Shown here one piece after another: positions 10,028 through 18,126 of a stretch of DNA of 64,000 bases (its first letter is position 1; every line of letters starts with the position of its first letter). Made by a program: the position numbers and the translations under genes. The stretch is from Paenibacillus sp. FSL H8-0079 (lineage in GTDB: Bacteria > Bacillota > Bacilli > Paenibacillales > Paenibacillaceae), in assembly GCF_037991315.1 (NCBI RefSeq), contig NZ_CP150300.1, positions 1,178,001 through 1,242,000 of the forward strand, in the 5' to 3' direction. The notes below the pieces were generated by a model, which made no database searches, was not told the origin of the DNA, and saw only the letters and a list, made by a program, of their open reading frames with translations.

Positions 10028-10489
10028 GGCTCGAATTCGATTGACGGCATGGAAGACAGAGGATTTAATCATGCCTTCACTGCGATTCACCAGCTCTGCC
10101 GTTTCCTTAATGGAGTATCCGTGGATGAGGCGAAGTTCTAATATTTTACGATGCTCGGTGTTGTTAATATGGGAGACAATATCATGAACGCCTTCATTAA
10201 TTTCAAGGTGGGGTGTATCAAAGTGATGGGTAGGTGCCTCCAGACGACTGTCGCGTTTGAGTGTACGGGTACGTCTGCGGAAGCTGTCCATCGCAAGGTT
10301 TCGGGCAATCCGTTTGAGATAATAGAGAAGCCGATCTTCAGGGATATTCACGGTAACGTTCATCAGTCGAATGAAACAATCCTGAGCCAGATCTTCTGCG
10401 TCTTGCGGTTGTTTGACGATATGGGATAGATACCTTGTGATTTCTGATTTATAGTTGATATAAGCTTCATTTACTTGTGTGTTATTCAT
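10013..10489 (-). CDS. ECF-type RNA polymerase sigma factor
   Basis: A 158-residue sigma-70 family protein with only regions 2 and 4. Region 2 contains DAEDLAQDCFIRLM (about 31-44) and LLYYLKRIARNLAMDSFRR (about 58-76), the -10 recognition and core-binding helices. Region 4 contains LRLIHGYSIKETAELVNRS (about 122-140), a helix-turn-helix for the -35. No anti-sigma gene is adjacent. Instead a two-component system lies divergently, and the gene has an upstream operator identical in layout to that of the efflux operon at 14425. Control by the response regulator, rather than by an anti-sigma factor, is therefore likely (inference). Confidence 0.85.
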   Translation of the reverse strand: MNNTQVNEAYINYKSEITRYLSHIVKQPQDAEDLAQDCFIRLMNVTVNIPEDRLLYYLKRIARNLAMDSFRRRTRTLKRDSRLEAPTHHFDTPHLEINEGVHDIVSHINNTEHRKILELRLIHGYSIKETAELVNRSEGMIKSSVFHAVNRIRAKVIS

Positions 10490-10557
10490 ATGATGTGAAT
10501 CCCCCTTGGATACAGATCAGGCTTGGGTCCGGTCTGGTATGAGTCTCTTATGATCCA

Positions 10558-10609
10558 AGTATATCGGGAGGTTGTTTCCAAACGGTTCAGAGTTGTATCG
10601 GAGTTGTAA
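10558..10609 (-). promoter_or_regulatory. Operator/promoter of the sigma factor gene (matches the one at 14126)
   Basis: On the minus strand, TTACAACTCC then GATACAACTC (10609-10590) is followed 26 nt later by a TATACT -10 (10563-10558). A weaker third copy, GAAACAACCTCC, lies between them. There is no -35 consensus. The TACAACT units repeat at 11 and about 21 bp, as expected for OmpR-type response regulators bound on one DNA face. Confidence 0.6.
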
Positions 10610-10700
10610 CATTTCGTGCTTCCCTCTATTCAAGCATGCGGCTTGAGATACAAAATATAGGCAGATGAAATTCATAGAGCAGGGAGATTACGAGAGTATC

Positions 10701-11414
10701 ATGAGACAAAAAGAGATTTTAATTATTGAGGACGAGGAGTCCATTCGCGATATTTTGTCCTATTCGTTACGTAAAGAAGGATTTGAGATCAAGGAAGCAG
10801 CTACGGGTAAAGAGGGCCTTGATCTGCTTCGGGATTCGAAGCCGGATCTGATCCTGCTAGATCTGATGCTGCCTGATATGAGCGGTTTTGATGTGTGCAG
10901 ACAACTATCTGTGAATTCCAAGATACCCGTCATCATGATCACCGCCAAGTCGGATATGTTGGATAAGGTACTTGGCATGGAACTGGGGGCGGATGACTAT
11001 ATCACGAAGCCTTTTGATATCCGTGAGGTGGTTGCACGCATTCGGGCGATCTTTCGCCGGATTGACCTCATCAGTGAGACGCTGGAGAATCAGTCCTATG
11101 AGGTAGTAAGGCTCGGCAAGCATATTGAGATTCGTAAGGATGAACGGGAAGTCTGGAAAGACGGGGAACGTGCCGGACTCACGAATAAGGAATATGATCT
11201 GTTGTTATTTCTCGTGACCCACCATCGTAAGGTGCACACACGTTCTGAGCTGCTGGACAAGGTATGGGGATTTGATTTTGCAGGGGATACCCGAACGGTG
11301 GACATTCATGTTCAACGAATTCGCAAGAAACTGGATAGTGGTGTGCAAGGCATTTCGATGATTGAAACGGTATTCGGTGTGGGATACAAGCTGAATATTC
11401 AGGTACAGACATGA
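10701..11414 (+). CDS. OmpR-family response regulator
   Basis: A 237-residue transcription regulator. The receiver domain (about 1-118) has the acidic pair EDEES, the phosphoacceptor Asp in LILLDLMLPDMSG near residue 53, and the conserved Lys in ADDYITKPFD near residue 103. The winged-helix effector domain follows (about 140-235) with LTNKEYDLLLFLVTH and the recognition region DTRTVDIHVQRIRKKL. I chose the ATG at 10701, where receiver similarity begins. An in-frame ATG at 10665 would add 12 atypical residues. The start overlap (ATGA) with the kinase gene shows co-translation. Confidence 0.88.
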   Translation: MRQKEILIIEDEESIRDILSYSLRKEGFEIKEAATGKEGLDLLRDSKPDLILLDLMLPDMSGFDVCRQLSVNSKIPVIMITAKSDMLDKVLGMELGADDYITKPFDIREVVARIRAIFRRIDLISETLENQSYEVVRLGKHIEIRKDEREVWKDGERAGLTNKEYDLLLFLVTHHRKVHTRSELLDKVWGFDFAGDTRTVDIHVQRIRKKLDSGVQGISMIETVFGVGYKLNIQVQT

Positions 11415-12877
11415 AGTGGACGATCCAGTTCAAAATGGTGGTGTTATTCTCGGTCATCGTCTTTATCGGATTCTCCGTTCTGCTAATTCTGTCCAATAAG
11501 GTGGCACAGGAGAATATGTACCGGGAAGTACATGAGGATATGGTGCAATCGAAAAGAAATCTGGACATCGCACTGAATCAGTACTTCCTGATTCATAACA
11601 AACGTATGAACAGGGAATCGCTTGAAGCAGGAAGCCGCGAGCTTGCAGAGCAGATTGGTTCAGCCGTTGGCGGGGAGATTACAGTATATCGTCCTGACGC
11701 TTCTTCATACGGATCGGTTGGCAACGAGGTTAACGTTGCTAAGCGGTCTGACCAACCTGATGTTCAGGAAGCCAGACAATCCCGGATCGCGTACACCACA
11801 GTCGTGGACAAGGGCCAGGTCACGGCCAGTCTGTCCTTCCCGCTCAAGATGGATCAACAATTGATTGGAATCGTGCAGATGGAGAAGGATTACACGGACT
11901 TGTTCAAACGCAACCTTCGCTTTCAAAATACGATCAAACTATTTGCAGCGGTTATTTTCGTGTTTGTATTTATCGCATCCATCTTTATTTCCCGGAAAAT
12001 TACACAACCCATCCGTGTACTCACGAAACGTTCTGCGGAAGTGGCCCAGGGAAGTCTGAATGCAGACATTCAGATTACTACCAAGGATGAGATCGGTGAA
12101 TTGGCTTCAAGCTTCACCGTCATGATTGATCGGGTACGGGAACAGATTGATGTGATTGAGCGAGAGCGGGACGAAGTGAAACAAGTGCAGGCGCGAAGCA
12201 AAGTCTTTTTTGACAATGTGACGCATGAATTGAAGACACCGCTAACGACGATTCTGGGGTACGCCCAGATTTTGCGGGATAACGGATTCACCGATCAGGA
12301 CTTTTTTGACAAAGGCATGAATTATATTATCAAGGAAAGCCAGCGCCTCAACACGATGGTTGCGGATATTCTGGAGGTCTCGGTCTCGTCAGCGGTTATT
12401 CAGGCGTACCGATTCGAACGTATCGATGTATCCGATATTATTCGTGAAGCTTGCGAGGATATGTCGATTAAGGCGAGCAAGTACAATATAGGCATTCACT
12501 ATGAACTGGAGGAACATCAGTATCTGCAGGGAGATCGGGACAAGCTGAAAGAGGTCTTCCTCAACGTCTTGGATAACTCGGTTAAGTACAGTGATGTGAA
12601 CTCCATCATCGAAGTGCAATCCTTCCGATTAGGTGATTTCATCGCTATTGTGATCCGTGATCAGGGGGAAGGAATAGGTGCTGAAGCGCTCCAGCATGTA
12701 TTTGAACCCTTTTACCAGGATAAAGGAATCAACAGGGCCGAGAAAGGCAGTGCCGGGCTGGGCCTGTCTATTGTGAAGAACATCGTTGAGCGTCATGGAG
12801 GAACAGTGGAGATGAAGAGTATCATGCGGGAAGGGACACAAGTAAACATTAGTCTTCCGGGGGAAATGAACGCATGA
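11411..12877 (+). CDS. Sensor histidine kinase
   Basis: A 488-residue membrane kinase paired with the preceding regulator. A first membrane helix (VVLFSVIVFIGFSVLLILS, 10-30) and a second (LFAAVIFVFVFIASIFIS, about 178-196) enclose an external sensor domain of about 145 residues. HAMP (about 197-250) is followed by HisKA with the phosphorylated His in NVTHELKTPLTTILGYAQIL (about residue 272) and HATPase with the N box LNVLDNSVKYS and G box DQGEGIG. The stimulus is unknown. The gene overlaps both neighbours by 4 nt. Confidence 0.88.
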   Translation: MKWTIQFKMVVLFSVIVFIGFSVLLILSNKVAQENMYREVHEDMVQSKRNLDIALNQYFLIHNKRMNRESLEAGSRELAEQIGSAVGGEITVYRPDASSYGSVGNEVNVAKRSDQPDVQEARQSRIAYTTVVDKGQVTASLSFPLKMDQQLIGIVQMEKDYTDLFKRNLRFQNTIKLFAAVIFVFVFIASIFISRKITQPIRVLTKRSAEVAQGSLNADIQITTKDEIGELASSFTVMIDRVREQIDVIERERDEVKQVQARSKVFFDNVTHELKTPLTTILGYAQILRDNGFTDQDFFDKGMNYIIKESQRLNTMVADILEVSVSSAVIQAYRFERIDVSDIIREACEDMSIKASKYNIGIHYELEEHQYLQGDRDKLKEVFLNVLDNSVKYSDVNSIIEVQSFRLGDFIAIVIRDQGEGIGAEALQHVFEPFYQDKGINRAEKGSAGLGLSIVKNIVERHGGTVEMKSIMREGTQVNISLPGEMNA

Positions 12878-14037
12878 GACATCCTGGATTTTGGCGTAAA
12901 AACCGCGACAGATTGATGCTGTCAGGGCTGTTGATTGCATTTGTCAGCGGGATTTTCGGGATTGGCAGCCTGTTCAGTATCGGAAATCTCAAGCCTAGAA
13001 CGGTGATCTTGCCCAGTGAGCAATTCAATAACCGGCTGGCACCACCACCGAGCAGTACAATTCAGATCGAGTCGGCAACCAAGATTCCAAATGACTTCGC
13101 GATCTTTGATTTTGAAGTGGTAGACCGGAACACGATTATATTGAATCAACTGGAATCTTCGTATTCAAGTCTTCAGCTGTCTCTCCTGCATCTGGATGAT
13201 AATGAAGTAAAGAGTATTGCAAGTAATACGGAATATGGTGTAGCGATTAGCCCGGATCACAAGAAGATCATTTACTCCCAGTACCGGTCGGGTCAGGCGC
13301 AGAAGACGACATATGAGTATGTGATTGAGAGCGGGGAACGTCGCAAGCTTCCGAGCGACAACTCGTATTACAGAGTGTTTGTAGGGGACGAAACCTATAT
13401 CGGTCAGGATGATCTATTATTCAAACAGGTTGATCTGAGCAAGGGGACGAGTCAAGTCATCTACACGTATGATGAGCTGATGGGCATGTTCACAGGACCA
13501 AGACAAGGGAAAGGTTCGAATGATACGTTTATCGTGATGGATGTGTTGCAGGTCAGTGAAGATCAGAAACAGTTTTATATGCTGGTGATGCTGAAAGACA
13601 ACTATGCCATCTATCGTGTATCGCTTGAGGACGAGCATGAAGTGAAGGCGTATGCTGCAATGGAAGACATTCAACAATTCAAGTTGCTGAAAAATGGTGA
13701 CATGCTCATCCAGGGAACGCTGCATAAGGTACAGGGGCTGTATCGGTATCGTGCAGCGCAGGAACAGTATGATCTGGTATTACAAGGTTCCATCTGGAAC
13801 TTTGATCTGAATGAAGATGAATCGCGAATCGCTTACTTTTATCCAATGGATATTCAGAATCAGAAGAATGAGTTGCATATTGCCTACCTGAATGACAGCG
13901 AGCTTTCGTCGGATACGGTGATCTACCGTAATATTGATAACTTCATCAATCTGAAATGGAATGACGATGATCTATTTGCAGTGGGCAGCACGATGGATAA
14001 AAGTGAGATGTACCGCTTTAGCTTCAGAGCCTGGTAA
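12874..14037 (+). CDS. Membrane-anchored beta-propeller-like protein of the two-component operon
   Basis: A 387-residue protein with one N-terminal membrane helix (LMLSGLLIAFVSGIFGIGSL, about 14-33) and a large extracellular part. The outer part has TolB/WD-like sheet repeats such as YGVAISPDHKKIIYSQYRSG, NEDESRIAYFYPM and SEMYRFSF. It probably works with the kinase as an accessory sensor, since it is translationally coupled to it (ATGA overlap). It has no lipobox. No precise family was recognised. Confidence 0.6.
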   Translation: MRHPGFWRKNRDRLMLSGLLIAFVSGIFGIGSLFSIGNLKPRTVILPSEQFNNRLAPPPSSTIQIESATKIPNDFAIFDFEVVDRNTIILNQLESSYSSLQLSLLHLDDNEVKSIASNTEYGVAISPDHKKIIYSQYRSGQAQKTTYEYVIESGERRKLPSDNSYYRVFVGDETYIGQDDLLFKQVDLSKGTSQVIYTYDELMGMFTGPRQGKGSNDTFIVMDVLQVSEDQKQFYMLVMLKDNYAIYRVSLEDEHEVKAYAAMEDIQQFKLLKNGDMLIQGTLHKVQGLYRYRAAQEQYDLVLQGSIWNFDLNEDESRIAYFYPMDIQNQKNELHIAYLNDSELSSDTVIYRNIDNFINLKWNDDDLFAVGSTMDKSEMYRFSFRAW

Positions 14038-14059
14038 GCTGCGGAAGGTATACGAATAT

Positions 14060-14116
14060 AAGATCTTGGTCTGGATAGAGCTGGCGATAGCTACTCTGCG
14101 GACAAGGTCTTTTTGT
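14060..14116 (+). terminator. Terminator of the two-component operon
   Basis: AAGATCTTGGTC pairs imperfectly with GACAAGGTCTT, enclosing an inner stem (AGCTGGCGATAGCT), and is followed by TTTTTG. Confidence 0.6.
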
Positions 14117-14125
14117 TATGACATT

Positions 14126-14177
14126 TTACAAGTTGGATACAACTCCGGCCAGCCCGGATACATCTCCATCCTATAAT
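14126..14177 (+). promoter_or_regulatory. Operator/promoter of the efflux operon (matches the one at 10609)
   Basis: TTACAAGTTG then GATACAACTC (14126-14145), a third unit GGATACATCTCC (14156-14167), and TATAAT at 14172-14177. The first motif starts exactly 46 bp before the -10, the same distance as in front of the sigma factor gene. No -35 consensus is present, consistent with an activator-dependent promoter. Confidence 0.65.
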
Positions 14178-14183
14178 AAAAGG

Positions 14184-14424
14184 GAATGTGCTACGCGAAT
14201 CTTTACATACAAGTTCAAAAAAACTGGTTTTCAGTACCGAGAAGATGGGATGAAGCTAGAAATGGAGTAGCAGAGCGTAGGGAAAACTACGTGAGCAACG
14301 GACATTTCGGCTGAATTCTATATTCGATGTTGATGATGTCATTAGACATCCTTCGTAATCAAAAGCGGGCTTTTTTGAACAACCTCTGTACATATTTAGC
14401 AAGTAGAAAGGAAGAAATGCAGTA
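14184..14424 (+). other. Long 5' leader of the efflux operon
   Basis: About 240 nt between the predicted transcription start and the first gene. It contains short hairpins (CGTAG/CTACG near 14275-14290; GATGTC/GACATC near 14335-14350) and AAAAGCGGGCTTTTTT near 14363-14378. No recognised riboswitch consensus was found. Confidence 0.35.
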
Positions 14425-15108
14425 ATGCTTCAAGTTGAACAATTATCCCACTCGTTCCGCAATGGCCAAGGAACCGTGCCCGTGCTTCAGGATATCAACC
14501 TGACGATTGGAGAAGGCAAGATGGTAGCCCTGCTGGGCAGTTCTGGTTCAGGCAAGTCCACACTGCTGAATCTGATGGCGGGGCTGATGAAACCGGATCA
14601 CGGCAAGATTCTAATTGCAGGACAAGATATTGTACGTTTCAGTGAAAATCGCTTGGCGGAGTTCAGGCGCAGTCACATCGGGTTTATTTTCCAATCCTAT
14701 GAGCTGCTGTCTAACCTTACAATCCGGGAAAATGTAGAGTTACCCTTGGTGTTTATGGGCATAAGCCCTTCGAAACGCAAAGCAAAAGCATTGAAACTGT
14801 TGGAGCAGGTTGGACTGGGTGAAAAAGCAAACTTGTTCCCGTCCCAGTTGTCGGGCGGTCAACAACAACGTGTCAGTATTGCACGCTCGCTCATTACCGA
14901 ACCCTCGGTGATCTTTGCCGATGAGCCTACCGGGAATCTGGATACCGAGACGGAGGAAGAGATTATTGCGATTTTGCAGCAGCTTAACCGGGATATGAAT
15001 ACAACCTTCGTCATTGTGACACACGAAGCAGAGGTCGCCGAGCAGATGCAAGTTGTGTTGACACTGCAACATGGACTACTGGTCGAAGAGGCCGTAAAGG
15101 AAGTTTGA
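14425..15108 (+). CDS. MacB-type ABC transporter ATP-binding protein
   Basis: A 227-residue ATPase of the LolD/MacB group. It shows Walker A GSSGSGKSTLL (about residue 39), signature [15 protein letters not shown] (about 138) and Walker B with FADEPTGNLD (about 162-171), the group hallmark. With the permease and adaptor that follow it forms a tripartite-like exporter, in which ATP hydrolysis drives mechanotransmission rather than classical substrate translocation. The start follows AAAGGAAG. Confidence 0.88.
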   Translation: MLQVEQLSHSFRNGQGTVPVLQDINLTIGEGKMVALLGSSGSGKSTLLNLMAGLMKPDHGKILIAGQDIVRFSENRLAEFRRSHIGFIFQSYELLSNLTIRENVELPLVFMGISPSKRKAKALKLLEQVGLGEKANLFPSQLSGGQQQRVSIARSLITEPSVIFADEPTGNLDTETEEEIIAILQQLNRDMNTTFVIVTHEAEVAEQMQVVLTLQHGLLVEEAVKEV

Positions 15109-15126
15109 GGCAAAGGGAGAGGAATT

Positions 15127-16497
15127 GTGAGAATACGGGATATAGCACGTATGGCCTGGGGACAGATCATTCGCAGAAAGATGGTCACACTGCTATGTAT
15201 GATGGGGCTGTCCATTGGTTCTGCCGCCATGATCATTGCACTTAGCGTGGGGCAGTCCGTACAGACCTATAGCGAGAGAACATTGAACGACAATTACAAG
15301 ATGGATGAAATTACAATTACGCCTAATGAAGGCATTCGTACTGGCAACGGCAAGGGGAGCGGTCAGACATCGAAGTTTGAACGGGGTGCACTGACGTTGG
15401 AAAAAATTCAGATTATCCAAAGACTTCCCCATGTTGTTGCCGTGGCTCCCATGTTAAAACTGGATTCGCTAGAAATGGTGCTTCCGGATGGTCGCAGCAC
15501 GTATGTTGAGGTCATCGGTACCCAACTGGAGACCCTGGGCGGGTTTGGATACAAGTATGCTGAGGGACGTGGGGCAGAGGATGGTCGTATGGCGGTGACC
15601 AGTTATGGGGCTGCATTTGGACTCGTGGACCCCAAAGTAACTCAGAAGTTATTCGAGCAGTTGAATGCTGATCCATATAACAATGAGCTTTTGCAGCAGT
15701 ATACGGAAATGTCAGCGAAGCAGGATCAGCTGGTTCAGCAGCTGGTTCAGTTTCGATATGAAGATTATGCGAATGCGAGCAAAACCAAAATGAGTGGCTC
15801 TATACGCGTGTCTGGAGAGTTGATGAAGCCTTCCAACATGGATGAGATGAGTGCTCAAAACGATAAAAAAGTATATCTGCCGCTGGATACAGCTCGTGCA
15901 TTACAGGATGAGCTTGGATTACAGCAGGCCGATAGCAGTGCGGCCAAGCATCTTAACTCTGCCTTGGTTAAGGTAGAGGATAAACGTTATGTATCCCAGG
16001 TGGAAGAACAGATTAAAAAGCTAACGTTGAACACACAGAGTAATCTGTTCCAGGAGGAAGCGATGGCAGGCCAACTGGCGATGTACCAAAAAGCAGCATT
16101 GGGGATCGGTGGTTTTATTATGCTGCTGGCCTCGTTGTCCATTATTGTGGCAATGATCATGTCTACGCATCAGCGGCGTAAACAAATCGGTGTGATGAAG
16201 GTGCTGGGTGCAAATCTGTGGCAGATCCGCCAGATGTTTATTACGGAAGCAGCGATGCTTGGGTTAATGGGTGGCATGGCTGGTGTAGGGATTGCCTTTG
16301 CTGCCCTCGGCGGGGTGAACAGTCTGCTGGCGAGTCAGATGGCAAATCAGGTCAATGGCCCGATGACCGTGGCTATTCAGCAGTCTGCTTTGCCGCTCGG
16401 CATCGTGTTTGCTGTGCTGGTCGGTATTGTATCGGGTATATATCCGGCCATCAGCGCATCCCGAACCAATGCATTAACTGTGATCAAATCGATGTAA
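15127..16497 (+). CDS. MacB-type FtsX-domain permease
   Basis: A 456-residue permease with the MacB topology: one N-terminal helix (VTLLCMMGLSIGSAAMIIAL, about 20-40), a large extracellular region (about 45-315) and three C-terminal helices (about 320-345, 370-395 and 420-445). The last helix ends in the GIYPAISASRTNAL motif conserved in this family. It starts with GTG after GAGAGGAATT. It pairs with the ATPase at 14425 and the adaptor at 16526, and likely exports a peptide, antibiotic or lipid-like compound. Confidence 0.87.
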   Translation: MRIRDIARMAWGQIIRRKMVTLLCMMGLSIGSAAMIIALSVGQSVQTYSERTLNDNYKMDEITITPNEGIRTGNGKGSGQTSKFERGALTLEKIQIIQRLPHVVAVAPMLKLDSLEMVLPDGRSTYVEVIGTQLETLGGFGYKYAEGRGAEDGRMAVTSYGAAFGLVDPKVTQKLFEQLNADPYNNELLQQYTEMSAKQDQLVQQLVQFRYEDYANASKTKMSGSIRVSGELMKPSNMDEMSAQNDKKVYLPLDTARALQDELGLQQADSSAAKHLNSALVKVEDKRYVSQVEEQIKKLTLNTQSNLFQEEAMAGQLAMYQKAALGIGGFIMLLASLSIIVAMIMSTHQRRKQIGVMKVLGANLWQIRQMFITEAAMLGLMGGMAGVGIAFAALGGVNSLLASQMANQVNGPMTVAIQQSALPLGIVFAVLVGIVSGIYPAISASRTNALTVIKSM

Positions 16498-16525
16498 TTT
16501 TATCAGCGAAAGGGAAATTGGGCAC

Positions 16526-17602
16526 ATGAAGAAATGGATTAAAATTATCATCACCGTTGTACTTTTGGCAGGTGTGGGGTACTGGCTGTATGAAAAGTAC
16601 AAGCCAAAACCGGAGGCACCTATCGAGATTCCGCCCCCGATTACCTTTGATGTGACACAGGAAACGATGACGCAAACGATTCAGGTGAAGGGGAAATCCG
16701 TATATACCGATCAGACCGATATATTTGCTCCGTATGCTTCCAACATCAAGCAATGGCACGTGAAAAGTGGTGAGCAGGTGAACAAAGGCGATGTCCTGTA
16801 TACTCTCGACACGTCCGCGTTACAAACGGAAGTAGAGCAGTTGCAGAGCGATCTGGAGAAAGCTCAACTGGAAAATAAGATGAATCAGGTTAGCCTGGAT
16901 CAGGCGAATATGAGCGAGTCGCTTGGCGTGACGGAAGAGGAACGCAAGAAGGCATTTGCAGACCGGGAAGGCAAACGTCTAACAAATGAGTTGAATCAAA
17001 AAGCGCTGGTCCTCAAGGAAAAGGAGATACAGAAAAAGCAGGCAGTGATGAACAAGTCCGTTGTGTATGCTTCCGCTTCTGGTATATTTCAGATGAATGA
17101 AGGGGACAGCAAGACACGTACGGTGACGGAAGGACAGCTTATGGGGTCCATTACGAACATCAGCAAACTGAAATTCATGACAATTGTTGGTGAGGAAGAA
17201 ATGTTCAGACTTAAGGTGGGAATGCCAGTCAAGGTGCGAATGACGGCGCAGAAAGACCTGGAATTCACCGGGACGGTGAGTAAGGTGTCCAAATTCGCCC
17301 GCAAGAGTACCGATACGGACCTTAAACAAGCTTCCCAGTTTGACGTGGTCATTGATCTGAAGCCGGATGCCAGAATGTATGGAGGCGTGAGTCTGGAAGG
17401 CGATATCGAGACAACGCGGAAGGATAAAGTGACCGTTGTGTCCAGCTTGGCGATTATGCGGGATCAGACCGAACCTTATGTCCTGTTAGACAAAGGGAAC
17501 GGACAGACAGAGCCACTGACCATCCAGGCTGGAATGGAGTCGGGGGATAAGACGGAAGTGGTTAGCGGATTAAAACCGGGAGATATCGTCGTTCTGCCCT
17601 AG
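16526..17602 (+). CDS. HlyD/RND-type efflux adaptor protein
   Basis: A 358-residue membrane fusion protein. It has one N-terminal membrane anchor (about 5-20), a lipoyl-like half motif IKQWHVKSGEQVNKGDVLYTL (begins near residue 73), a coiled-coil hairpin (about 95-175, rich in Gln, Glu and Lys), a beta-barrel (about 185-275) and a C-terminal domain (TEVVSGLKPGDIVVLP). Such adaptors complete MacB-like exporters in Gram-positive bacteria (YknX-type). It is the last gene of the operon. Confidence 0.85.
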   Translation: MKKWIKIIITVVLLAGVGYWLYEKYKPKPEAPIEIPPPITFDVTQETMTQTIQVKGKSVYTDQTDIFAPYASNIKQWHVKSGEQVNKGDVLYTLDTSALQTEVEQLQSDLEKAQLENKMNQVSLDQANMSESLGVTEEERKKAFADREGKRLTNELNQKALVLKEKEIQKKQAVMNKSVVYASASGIFQMNEGDSKTRTVTEGQLMGSITNISKLKFMTIVGEEEMFRLKVGMPVKVRMTAQKDLEFTGTVSKVSKFARKSTDTDLKQASQFDVVIDLKPDARMYGGVSLEGDIETTRKDKVTVVSSLAIMRDQTEPYVLLDKGNGQTEPLTIQAGMESGDKTEVVSGLKPGDIVVLP

Positions 17603-17633
17603 ACGAACGGGTTAATTCGATCTTGATCAACAC

Positions 17634-17674
17634 GAGGTTCATTGTGGCAGAATGCCAGGGTGAGCCTTTTGTGT
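17634..17674 (+). terminator. Terminator of the efflux operon
   Basis: AGGTTCA pairs with TGAGCCT around an inner TGGCA/TGCCA stem, followed by TTTTGTG. Confidence 0.6.
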
Positions 17675-17747
17675 GCTTTGTGGCAAGGGATGTCCAGATT
17701 CCTGCCTGATTTATGGAAAAAAATATAAATAAATTTATATAATTCAA

Positions 17748-17776
17748 TTTACAGTAATATTTACATGTCGTATAAT
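17748..17776 (+). promoter_or_regulatory. SigA promoter of the cellulase transcript
   Basis: TTTACA (17748-17753), a 17-bp spacer and a perfect TATAAT (17771-17776). Transcription would start near 17783, giving a leader of about 340 nt. Confidence 0.75.
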
Positions 17777-17809
17777 CAGATCATAAGAAGGAGGTGAACA
17801 CCGAACATC

Positions 17810-17920
17810 ATGATTGTAGAGGGTAGGCGAAGGCCTTTTTTTAAACCACTTAAAGAAAGCGCTTTCCGAAATGGGATGTTAGAGATCCCGCAATCATTTT
17901 TCACACTTCTTCATGTCTAA
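17810..17920 (+). CDS. Possible 36-residue leader peptide upstream of the cellulase
   Basis: A short open frame, starting MIVEGRRRPFFKPLKES, with a strong AAGGAGGTGA ribosome site 11 nt upstream of its ATG. It lies inside the cellulase leader and carries a cre-like palindrome within its codons. Whether it is translated is unknown. It could act as an upstream ORF that links translation to expression of the downstream gene. The 200 nt after it are unusually rich in C and A and look unstructured. Confidence 0.35.
   Translation: MIVEGRRRPFFKPLKESAFRNGMLEIPQSFFTLLHV
17854..17867 (+). promoter_or_regulatory. cre-like site (CcpA) in the cellulase leader
   Basis: AGAAAGCGCTTTCC contains the perfect palindrome GAAAGCGCTTTC of the CcpA operator consensus. 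It lies about 70 nt after the predicted transcription start, where CcpA acts as a roadblock in Bacillus. Confidence 0.65.
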
Positions 17921-18126
17921 CACACGTTCAACCACACCCACCACATCATACTCACATGGTTCGACCCCACACACGATTTGCTCACTCAAGGTTCCAGCTA
18001 CACAACCATTACTTTTGGAGGTGATACAACCAACTCATCCGAACGTTCTCTTCGTGCTAAGCATCTTAATGACACAGAGGATCAGACATGAGTACAACCC
18101 AATCTAACTAAAGGAAAGGTGGAACT

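Noticed and set aside
14184..14424. T-box or yybP-ykoY riboswitch in the efflux leader
   Set aside because: The GAGTAG-like word near 14270 suggested it, but the other conserved parts of either class are missing.
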